NCBI GenBank assembly: GCA_022563115.1
Contig: JADFNY010000158.1
Location: 1-8,330 of the forward strand
Length of the DNA stretch: 8,330 bases
Origin: Acidobacteriota bacterium
GTDB lineage: Bacteria > Acidobacteriota > UBA890
Direction: 5' to 3'
Below, one piece after another: positions 1 through 6,382 of the stretch. The first letter of the stretch is position 1. Every line of letters starts with the position of its first letter. The notes beneath the pieces are model-generated. The model was not told the origin of the DNA and did not search any database. It saw nothing but the letters and a program-made list of their open reading frames with translations. A program made the position numbers and the translations under genes.

Positions 1-1
1 C

Positions 2-121
2 GGTTGTCTTTACTACAGCACGTTGCAACGCGCTTTCGTGGATCCGCGACAGACAGAGGACGCGGTGCCGCATTTCGGCCGGCCCGGTGGCGTGTTGCCG
101 CGGATCGACGAGAGCGGATAG
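2..121 (+). CDS. C-terminal end of an unidentified protein (5' truncated by the window)
   Basis: Frame 2 is open from the first bases to a TAG at 119-121 and encodes 39 residues that begin GCLYYSTLQRAFVDP and end GGVLPRIDESG. The codons are mostly G/C-ended and the composition is ordinary (no arginine-rich shadow look), so I read it as the real 3' end of an upstream gene. The two other forward frames over this stretch give arginine-rich, low-complexity peptides. No family motif is recognisable in so short a tail and I do not assign a function. The next gene starts 192 bases downstream, so it need not belong to the same transcript. Confidence 0.6.
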   Translation, partial: GCLYYSTLQRAFVDPRQTEDAVPHFGRPGGVLPRIDESG

Positions 122-313
122 AGAACACTCCAAACGGCGTTGGATTTCTCATCCCCGTTCTGTTTTCCTCTTTCTCGTGGCGGCCCAAGCTCGGCGTGCC
201 GTTCGAGGAGCCGTCGATGGACGACGTGTGCCAACAGACGCCCGTGATGGGTCTCATCGACATCGGGGACCGGCTCTACGAGGGCTGGGGCGAGGGCGGG
301 GCGGAGGCGACGA
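122..313 (+). other. Intergenic spacer with an unexplained coding-like stretch
   Basis: The first part (about 122-178) is less GC-rich and shows no recognisable motif. From about 181 to 300, frame 1 reads like protein, with G/C-ended codons and a balanced composition including FEEPSMDDVCQQTPVMGLID. An ATG at 217 has a GAGGAG at 205-210. Frame 1 has no stop until 745-747, deep inside the next gene, so it cannot be a normal gene there. A one-base shift in the G-rich run at 286-301 would move it to frame 3, which ends at TGA 315-317, overlapping the next start. It may be a gene remnant, a frameshifted small gene or chance. I see no convincing promoter or terminator. Confidence 0.35.
303..307 (+). 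promoter_or_regulatory. Shine-Dalgarno site deciding a TTG start
   Basis: GGAGG at 303-307 lies six bases before the TTG at 314. The first in-frame ATG (386) would remove the nucleotide-binding glycine motif of the downstream oxidoreductase, so the ribosome site supports TTG as the true start. Confidence 0.6.
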
Positions 314-1318
314 TTGAAGCCGGTTCATCTCGCGTTCCTCGGGTGCGGGTTCATCACGCGGGTACACAGTCGGCACCTGCGCACGATGCGGGGCGATGTC
401 GTTTGCAGCTATGCCAGTCGCGATGCGGCGAGAGCGGCCGAGTATCAGCGAAGCCTCGGTGGGGTGGGGCACTACGGAAGTTACGAGGAGGCGCTTGCCG
501 ATCCCGCGGTCGATGCCGCCGTGGTCGCGGTCCCGACGCGTTACCACCTCGAGCTGGCGCTGCAGGCGCTCGAAATGGGCAAGCATGTCCTGGTCGAGAA
601 ACCGGCGTTTCCGCTGCTCGACGACTATCAGGCCGTGATCGAGGCGCGCGACCGCGCCGGTCGCGCGGTGATCATCGGCGAGAACGATCACTACAAGCCG
701 CTGTGCGTCGTGCTTCGCCGCCTGCTGGCCGAGGGCGCGATCGGTGAGCTGGTCTTCGGCCACTTCGTGACGATCATGAAGAAGCCCAAGACGGCCGACG
801 ACTGGCGCAACGACGAGGAGATGGCCGGCGGCGACGCCTTCTTCGAGGAAGGCATTCACTGGCTGCACCTGGCCGGCAGCCTCGGGCCCAGCATCCGCAC
901 CATCCACGGCTACCGGCCGCCACCGTCGGAGCACGGCCCGCTCGAGGGCGACGCGCGGCGCAAGAGCATGCTCGTCTCGTTCCAGTACGACAACGGCGCG
1001 GCGGGCGCGCTCTACTACTCGCGCGAGATTCCGTCGCTGTTCCGCGGGCTTCGCTTGTCGAAGCTCTTTGGCCGCGAGGGAGTGATCACGTTCGAGTCGA
1101 ACGGCGGCTTCGTTGTCGTGCGCGGCCGCGGATTGCCGCGATTCATCCTGCCTGGCTTCCGAGACATTCGCGGATACCGCGCCATGTATCGCGACTTCGT
1201 CGGCGCGATCAGGGATGGGCACACGCCCCAGATGAGCCTCGAACGGGCGCAGGTGGACCAGCGGCTGATGGACGCGGTGTATGCGAGCGCCGAGTCCACG
1301 GAGTCCGTGAGCTCGTGA
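314..1318 (+). CDS. Gfo/Idh/MocA-family NAD(P)-dependent oxidoreductase
   Basis: Encodes 334 residues, the usual length for this family of cytoplasmic NAD(P)-dependent sugar and polyol dehydrogenases. The N-terminal Rossmann domain carries the glycine motif in FLGCGFITRVHS (residues 8-19), and the family's signature Glu-Lys-Pro lies at residues 95-97 (HVLVEKP), where the Lys normally contacts cofactor and substrate. The C-terminal half has the expected alpha/beta domain with GIHWLHL around His182, the usual catalytic histidine position. The customary Asp of the GxHxxD pattern is replaced by His185. The TTG start is chosen because it keeps the Rossmann motif and has a good ribosome site. The stop overlaps the next start by four bases (GTGA), so it is almost certainly co-translated with the GMC oxidoreductase. 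Substrate cannot be told from sequence; a sugar or glycoside is the family-based guess. Confidence 0.9.
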   Translation: MKPVHLAFLGCGFITRVHSRHLRTMRGDVVCSYASRDAARAAEYQRSLGGVGHYGSYEEALADPAVDAAVVAVPTRYHLELALQALEMGKHVLVEKPAFPLLDDYQAVIEARDRAGRAVIIGENDHYKPLCVVLRRLLAEGAIGELVFGHFVTIMKKPKTADDWRNDEEMAGGDAFFEEGIHWLHLAGSLGPSIRTIHGYRPPPSEHGPLEGDARRKSMLVSFQYDNGAAGALYYSREIPSLFRGLRLSKLFGREGVITFESNGGFVVVRGRGLPRFILPGFRDIRGYRAMYRDFVGAIRDGHTPQMSLERAQVDQRLMDAVYASAESTESVSS

Positions 1319-2841
1319 CCGAGCGCTTTGACGTCGTCATCATCGGTAGCGGCCTGGGTGGCGGCACGGTAGCCCACACGCTGTCGACGACAGCGGCGAG
1401 CATCCTCATCATCGAGCGCGGTGACTTCATTCCCCAGGAGGCGGAGAATTGGAGCCCGCACGCGGTGTGGGGTGAGCTCCGGTATCGCACCACCGAGCGC
1501 TGGCTCGACGGCCGCGGTAAGGAGTTCCTTCCGTACACGCACTATTGCGTCGGCGGCAACTCCAAATTTTGGGGCAGCGTGCTGTACCGGCTGCGGCGCG
1601 AGGACTTCGGCGAGCTGCAGCACCTGGGAGGAATCTCGCCCGCGTGGCCGGTCACGTACGAGACGCTCGCGCCCTACTACGACCGCGCCGAGCGGCTCTA
1701 CAGCGTGCACGGCGAGGACGGCCTCGATCCGACCGAGCCGCCTCGGGAACCGTTTCCATACCCGCCCATCGAGCACCAGGGGCGCATCGCCGTCGTCGTC
1801 GAGCGCCTGCGGGAGCTCGGGTTGCATCCGTCCCATCTGCCGCTGGGCCTGCTGCGTCCGGGCGAACCGGACGGCTGCATCCTTTGCGATACGTGTAATT
1901 CATATCCGTGCAAGCTGCGCGCCAAGAGTGACGCTGACGTGTGCGGGGTGTCGCCCGCGATCGAGCACGATGCTGTCACGTTGTGGACCAACTCCTATGC
2001 AGAGCGCCTCCTCACCAACGGAGCCGGCAACAAGGTCATCGCCGCCGAGGTCGTTCGCGACGGAGAGTCGGTGCGCGTCGAAGCGTCGCTGTTCGTTGTC
2101 TCATGCGGCGCGGTCAATTCCGCCGCACTGCTGCTGCGATCGGCAAGCAGCGCGCACAAGGACGGGCTCGCCAATTCGTCGGGGCTCGTCGGACGCAACT
2201 ACATGGCGCACCTCGCCACCATGCTCGGCGGGTTCATGCCGCCACGCCACGACACGGTGTTTCAAAAGACCGTCGCGATCAACGACTACTACTTGCGCGG
2301 CCCGGACGCCGACTACCCGCTCGGGCAGATCCAGTCGCAGGGACGTTCGAACGCCGTCATCGCCAAGGCCGGCGGCCCCCCGGCGGCGCGCAGGGTGCCC
2401 GCGTGGGCGTACAACGCCTGGTTTGCGCGCGGCGTCGAGTGGCTGGCGATGAGCGAGGACTTGCCCAGTCCCGACAATCGCGTGACCCTCACCAGCGACG
2501 GGCGCATCCAGCTTCAATGGGAAGCGCTCAACGCAGAGGCACACCGCGAGCTCGTCGCCGTGACCCGGCGGTTGCTCCGCAAGGCGGGCTTCTGGTACGT
2601 CCTGCCGATCTCGCTGGGCGTCGTCAATACGACGCATCAATGCGGCACGGCGGTGTTCGGCACCGATCCGACGACATCGGTGCTCGATACCTGGTGCCGG
2701 TCGCACGACGTCGACAATCTGTTCGTCGTCGATGCATCGTTTTTCCCCTCCTCGGCGGCGGTGAATCCAGGGTTGACGATCGTCGCGCAGGCGCTGCGGG
2801 CCGCGGACCACATCAAGGACACTCATCTGCGAGGGAGATAA
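1315..2841 (+). CDS. GMC-family FAD-dependent oxidoreductase with a cysteine-rich insert
   Basis: Encodes 508 residues from a GTG start that overlaps the previous stop. The N-terminal FAD-binding motif GSGLGGGT (residues 11-18) is followed by Glu34 (IIERG), which binds the ADP ribose, and by VGGNSKFWGS, the second flavin-contact region. The C-terminal GMC_oxred_C domain has THQCGT with the predicted catalytic His441, and VVDASFFPSSAAVNPGLT with the second catalytic residue Asn484. Between them lies a compact set of cysteines (188, 191, 194, 199 and 210) in CILCDTCNSYPC, not part of the minimal GMC fold. No signal peptide is seen, and no cytochrome or gluconate-dehydrogenase-type small subunit is adjacent, so the electron acceptor is unknown. 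Family members oxidise alcohol groups of sugars, sterols or alcohols; the Gfo/Idh/MocA partner favours a sugar-like substrate, which is inference. Confidence 0.9.
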   Translation: MTERFDVVIIGSGLGGGTVAHTLSTTAASILIIERGDFIPQEAENWSPHAVWGELRYRTTERWLDGRGKEFLPYTHYCVGGNSKFWGSVLYRLRREDFGELQHLGGISPAWPVTYETLAPYYDRAERLYSVHGEDGLDPTEPPREPFPYPPIEHQGRIAVVVERLRELGLHPSHLPLGLLRPGEPDGCILCDTCNSYPCKLRAKSDADVCGVSPAIEHDAVTLWTNSYAERLLTNGAGNKVIAAEVVRDGESVRVEASLFVVSCGAVNSAALLLRSASSAHKDGLANSSGLVGRNYMAHLATMLGGFMPPRHDTVFQKTVAINDYYLRGPDADYPLGQIQSQGRSNAVIAKAGGPPAARRVPAWAYNAWFARGVEWLAMSEDLPSPDNRVTLTSDGRIQLQWEALNAEAHRELVAVTRRLLRKAGFWYVLPISLGVVNTTHQCGTAVFGTDPTTSVLDTWCRSHDVDNLFVVDASFFPSSAAVNPGLTIVAQALRAADHIKDTHLRGR

Positions 2842-2843
2842 GC

Positions 2844-4316
2844 ATGAACAAGAAATGGAAAGTCTTGTTGGGTTCGCGGACGATTTCGTCGGGTCTCTTG
2901 TACCTGCTGCTGTTGGCTGGTCTTTTTGCTCAGGTTCAAACCACAGCACAGGCTCAGCGACGGGACGCTAGATCGTCACAATATGTCGAGGAGAACAATC
3001 AGATCCGTCGGGACAAGTTTGACCTCCTTCTTCCACAAGTCATGCGAGAGCGCGATATCGACATGTGGATCCATGTGATGAGAGAGGCGATTCCCGATTC
3101 CTTCGGTACCGATGAACTGGGCAGTGCCTCCGGTGTGTTCGTCTTCACCGACCGCGGTGGCGACAGGATCGAGCGGGCGATTCTCGGACGTCGCTGGGGA
3201 GCGGAGCAGCGTGAACGAGTTGCCTCGGTGTATGAAGACCCGATGGAAGAGCTCGGAGCCTACGACATCATCGGCACCCCGGTTTTTGTCCGCGAACCGG
3301 TGACCGGCCCGATGACGGAATACGACTACCGATTCAAGGGGCTCAGAGCGTTTGTTGCGGCGCGTGACCCAGCGCGCATTGCGGTGAACTTCAAGCGTGA
3401 TTTCGGGCCGTGGCCGACGTACAAAGGACAAGACGACGGCCTTTCGCATACCGACTACCTTCTGCTGACGGAGGAGCTCGGTGAGAAATATGCCGGCAGG
3501 CTGGTCTCGTCTGAATACGTGATGATGGATTACATTCACCGCAAGGTGCCGAGCGAAATCGAGCTCCTCAAGAGAATGCGCGCCGCCGCAGTTGAAGGTG
3601 GGGAGACAGCTTTTGCTGCCGTCGTGCCGGGCGTAACCAGAACTCACGGGGCGGGAGTAACCGTCTTTCGGCGGATGAGCACGGGATTGTCACAAAGAGG
3701 AAGGAGCGCGGGCTGGGAAAACAGCGTGGTCCAGGGAGGCGACATCCTTGCAGTGCCAAGCGTGGGAATGTACGCCTATGTGCTCCGTGAAGGAGAGACG
3801 GAACCGCCTCCGGTCATCCAAAAACTCTGGGCAGAGTACCTGAAGATCGACGAGATTCTCGCAGAGACCATCAAGTCGGGACTCACGGGTCGCGAGATCG
3901 TCCAAAACTACACGCGGAGATTTGAAGCTGAAGGGATCGCCGTCCGGGACGACCAGTTGCACATGGCCATTCCAAAGAACGATTTCCCTGTCTATTCCGT
4001 CGGCTTTGATGCCGAGAAAACCCACCTTTCGGTCGACGCCCATGGCCATATGAAAGGCGCGCGTCCGAGGTCGGTCGAGACGTATTTCGGCCCCAGGATC
4101 GGCTCGTATGGTCCGGATTGGGCGCTGGACATACCGCTCCAACCCAATCATCACTTTGTCATGGAGTATTTTTTCTATATGCCGTCGCCTGCCGGCGAGG
4201 GCGAAGACCAATACCTACTCTGGTGGGACCATGAGGAGGCGATTGCGACCGAAAGTGGAGTCGAGTTTTTGACCCCACCGCAAGAGGAGCTCTATCTCAT
4301 TCCGAGTTCACGGTGA
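2844..4316 (+). CDS. Exported M24 (Xaa-Pro aminopeptidase-like) protein, probably lacking metal ligands
   Basis: Encodes 490 residues. The N-terminus is a typical signal peptide: a basic start (MNKKWK), a hydrophobic core around residues 17-29 and a likely cleavage after AQA at 37. The start has GAGGGAGA just upstream and sits two bases after the GMC stop. The mature part begins with RRDKFDLLLPQVMRERDIDM, the opening of the creatinase N-terminal domain in a group of exported M24 proteins. The pita-bread domain follows from about residue 240. Active relatives have GD-hydrophobic-Asp and an Asp-Thr-Gln/Arg stretch before AYVLREGE. Here GDIL (299-302) is followed by AVPSVGM and then directly by YAYVLREGE, so both aspartate ligands seem missing. 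HGH at 400-402, Glu441 and a Glu pair at 464-465 remain. The gene is visibly less GC-rich than its neighbours. It is probably a non-catalytic or altered M24 homologue. Confidence 0.8.
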   Translation: MNKKWKVLLGSRTISSGLLYLLLLAGLFAQVQTTAQAQRRDARSSQYVEENNQIRRDKFDLLLPQVMRERDIDMWIHVMREAIPDSFGTDELGSASGVFVFTDRGGDRIERAILGRRWGAEQRERVASVYEDPMEELGAYDIIGTPVFVREPVTGPMTEYDYRFKGLRAFVAARDPARIAVNFKRDFGPWPTYKGQDDGLSHTDYLLLTEELGEKYAGRLVSSEYVMMDYIHRKVPSEIELLKRMRAAAVEGGETAFAAVVPGVTRTHGAGVTVFRRMSTGLSQRGRSAGWENSVVQGGDILAVPSVGMYAYVLREGETEPPPVIQKLWAEYLKIDEILAETIKSGLTGREIVQNYTRRFEAEGIAVRDDQLHMAIPKNDFPVYSVGFDAEKTHLSVDAHGHMKGARPRSVETYFGPRIGSYGPDWALDIPLQPNHHFVMEYFFYMPSPAGEGEDQYLLWWDHEEAIATESGVEFLTPPQEELYLIPSSR

Positions 4317-4383
4317 CAGCCGAAAGGCGCTCTAGGCTCTGGTAGCCGGCGAAGCCGATCGGTTGCAGCAACGTTAGGTACGC

Positions 4384-4905
4384 ATGAAGGCACGATCGTT
4401 TAGCCATACCGGCGTCACGGTGGCCGACTTCGACAAGTTCGTACAGTTTTACGCGGATAATTTTGGCTGCCGCCTTGTCGGTGTCGGCGACAGCGACCCC
4501 GATCGGGTGCGCACCGTCTTCGGCGTCGACCACGAAACGCCTACTTGCCGGATCGGGTGGCTGCGCACGCCGGGTGGCGGCATGCTCGAGATCTTCGATT
4601 TCACCCCGGAACAGCCGGCGGAGGACATCGTGTGGAGCCGCGTCGGCCTGACGCACATCAGCTTCGACGTGAAGAACCCGTACAAGTGGTACGACTTCCT
4701 GAAGAAGAATGGTGTGGAGATCGTCAGCGAGGTCGAGGAATCCGGGCACGGCCACGCGTTTTTCTTCGTGAAGGACTGCGACGGCAACCTGATCGAGATC
4801 ATCGATTTGCGGGGCAGGTACCCGCTGCTGAAATACCTGGGTTGGTTCGCCGGCTGGCTCTTTCGCCGCGGCAGGTACAAGAAGCACTACGGACCGGCGG
4901 TGTAG
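4384..4905 (+). CDS. VOC-superfamily (glyoxalase/dioxygenase-like) protein
   Basis: Encodes 173 residues with two beta-alpha-beta-beta-beta modules, the single-chain unit of the vicinal oxygen chelate fold. The predicted metal ligands occur in the expected order: His8 (SHTGV), Glu69 (MLEIFDF), His91 (LTHISFDV) and Glu138 (LIEIIDL), a two-His two-Glu set like glyoxalase I and methylmalonyl-CoA epimerase. After the fold ends, around residue 142, there is an extra tail with a hydrophobic aromatic run (YLGWFAGWLF) and a basic end (RRGRYKKHYG), which could sit on a membrane or a partner. The start is forced by an in-frame TAG at 4375-4377; the ribosome site is weak (TTAGG). It lies 67 bases after the M24 gene and may share its transcript. 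The reaction cannot be named from sequence. Confidence 0.85.
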   Translation: MKARSFSHTGVTVADFDKFVQFYADNFGCRLVGVGDSDPDRVRTVFGVDHETPTCRIGWLRTPGGGMLEIFDFTPEQPAEDIVWSRVGLTHISFDVKNPYKWYDFLKKNGVEIVSEVEESGHGHAFFFVKDCDGNLIEIIDLRGRYPLLKYLGWFAGWLFRRGRYKKHYGPAV

Positions 4906-4918
4906 CCCCGCAAGGGCT
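4904..4918 (+). terminator. Short hairpin at the VOC stop codon (weak terminator candidate)
   Basis: AGCCC (4904-4908) pairs with GGGCT (4914-4918) around a five-base CGCAA loop. It overlaps the TAG stop at 4903-4905. The following sequence is pyrimidine-rich but has no T-run, so intrinsic termination is only a possibility. The remaining 126 bases before the next gene show no other clear element except its ribosome site. Confidence 0.2.
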
Positions 4919-5044
4919 TGCTCTTCTCCTCTCGCCTTTCGTGTCGTCGGAGCGGCAGGAACGTGCTCGCGTGCGCACCCCATCGAAGACGCCACGCTAC
5001 CATCCTCCCGTTTCCCGTAGGCTTGGCTGCAAAGGAGAGAGTGC

Positions 5045-6382
5045 ATGGCTTCGCGCGCACGTCGTATCGTCATCATGGGCGCGGCAGGTCGGGACTTCCA
5101 CAACTTCAACGTCGCCTACCGTGACGACGAGTCCGTCCGCGTCGTCGCCTTTACGGCGGCGCAGATTCCCGACATCGAAGGGCGCCGCTATCCACCGGAG
5201 CTCGCCGGGTCTCGGTACCCCGAGGGAATTCCGATCGTCGCCGAGGAGGAGCTGGCCGACCTGATCCGGCGCGAGCGCGTCGGCTCCGCGGTGTTCGCTT
5301 ACAGCGACGTCTCTCACGATCACGTCATGAAGATCGGCAGCCGCGCCCTGGCGGCAGGGGCGGACTACGAGCTGCTGGGGCCGGATCGCACCATGCTGCG
5401 CTCGAGCAAGCCAGTCCTCTCGGTGGCCGCCGTGCGCACTGGTTGCGGGAAAAGTCCCGTGACGCGCCGGCTCGCACTCCTCCTGAAGGAACGGGGCAAG
5501 ACGGTCGCGATCGTCCGCCACCCGATGCCCTACGGCGACCTCGTGCGGCAGGCCGTGCAACGGTTCACGAGCCTCGAGGACATCGCGGTGCAAGACTGCA
5601 CGATCGAGGAGCGGGAGGAGTACGAGCATCACGTCATTGCCGGCATGAAGGTCTACGCCGGCGTCGACTATGAGAAGATTCTTCGGTTGGCCGAGGCGGA
5701 GTGCGACGTCGTGCTCTGGGACGGTGGCAACAACGACTTCTCCTTCTTCCGATCGGACCTCGAGCTCGTCGTGCTCGACCCCCACCGCGCCGGCCACGAG
5801 CTCGGCTACTACCCCGGCATGGTGAACTTCCTGCGGGCCGACGTTCTCTTGATCAACAAGCTCGACAGCGCCGCGCCCGAGGATGTGGCGGTGCTGGAAG
5901 AGAACGTGCGCCGCGAGCGGCCGGAGGCGACGGTCGTACGGGCGGAGTTGGCCCTCGACGTCGAGGATCCGGAGGTCATCCGGGGCAAGCGGATCCTGGC
6001 GGTCGAGGACGGGCCCACCGTCACGCACGGCGGCATGAAGCTGGGGGCGGCGGTCGTGGCGGCCCGGCGGGGCGGCGCCGCGGAGCTTGTCGATCCTCGG
6101 CCCTGGCTCGTGGGCACGCTGAAGGAAACGTTCGAGGAGTACCCGAATATCGGTCCGCTCCTTCCCGCCATGGGCTACTCGGACGAGCAGGTGAGCGACC
6201 TGCGCGAGGTAATTCGGCGGGCCGAGTGCGACGGGGTCGTCGTCGGCACGCCCATCGACTTGGCGAAGCTCATCGAGATAGGAAAGCCGAACACCCGCGT
6301 GCGCTACACGATCACCGAGAGGGGGACGCCGACACTGGCAGACGTGGTCGATCGCTTCCTCGAGCAGACGAAGTCGTCTTGA
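5045..6382 (+). CDS. cpgS: Cyclic 2,3-diphosphoglycerate synthetase family protein (P-loop)
   Basis: Encodes 445 residues, close to the archaeal enzyme in length. The archaeal family member makes cyclic 2,3-diphosphoglycerate from 2,3-diphosphoglycerate and ATP by closing an intramolecular phosphoanhydride. The N-terminal Rossmann-like domain starts RIVIMGAAGRDFHNFNV and continues with IPDIEGRRYPPELAG, FAYSDVSHDHVM and ELLGPDRTML, all of which I recognise from this family. A P-loop-like RTGCGKS follows (Lys136), then IVRHPMPYGDLVRQAV, CTIEEREEYEHH, VLWDGGNNDF (Trp225 onward) and NKLD (271-274), the last like a GTPase specificity motif. The start has a strong AAAGGAGAGA at 5031-5040. Its stop overlaps the next ATG by one base (TGATG). 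The product in a bacterium is uncertain: the archaeal role as a thermoprotectant in methanogens may not carry over, so the symbol is by homology only. Confidence 0.85.
   Translation: MASRARRIVIMGAAGRDFHNFNVAYRDDESVRVVAFTAAQIPDIEGRRYPPELAGSRYPEGIPIVAEEELADLIRRERVGSAVFAYSDVSHDHVMKIGSRALAAGADYELLGPDRTMLRSSKPVLSVAAVRTGCGKSPVTRRLALLLKERGKTVAIVRHPMPYGDLVRQAVQRFTSLEDIAVQDCTIEEREEYEHHVIAGMKVYAGVDYEKILRLAEAECDVVLWDGGNNDFSFFRSDLELVVLDPHRAGHELGYYPGMVNFLRADVLLINKLDSAAPEDVAVLEENVRRERPEATVVRAELALDVEDPEVIRGKRILAVEDGPTVTHGGMKLGAAVVAARRGGAAELVDPRPWLVGTLKETFEEYPNIGPLLPAMGYSDEQVSDLREVIRRAECDGVVVGTPIDLAKLIEIGKPNTRVRYTITERGTPTLADVVDRFLEQTKSS

Noticed and set aside
254..1222. Long minus-strand open frame opposite the Gfo/Idh/MocA gene
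   Set aside because: Typical antisense shadow in high-GC DNA; its peptide is rich in Arg, Ala and His without family motifs, while the plus strand has clear signatures.
1941..2843. Upstream extension of the M24 frame through the GMC gene
   Set aside because: The frame is open by chance; the extension is arginine-rich and the signal peptide and ribosome site fix the start at 2844.
4317..4383. Small GCC-GAAA-GGC hairpin and other short palindromes between the M24 and VOC genes
   Set aside because: Three-base stem and no T-run; not a credible terminator or operator.
4375..4386. Similar sequence before two starts (GTACGCATG at 4378-4386 and 7498-7506)
   Set aside because: Nine shared bases including the start codon are too few to claim a common regulatory site; chance is adequate.
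4997..6028. Long minus-strand open frame opposite the cDPG-synthetase homologue
   Set aside because: Shadow of a well-supported plus-strand gene; no recognisable motif.
5701..6381. Upstream extension of the carbamate kinase frame
   Set aside because: Arginine/glycine-rich shadow sequence; the kinase fold begins right after the ATG at 6382.
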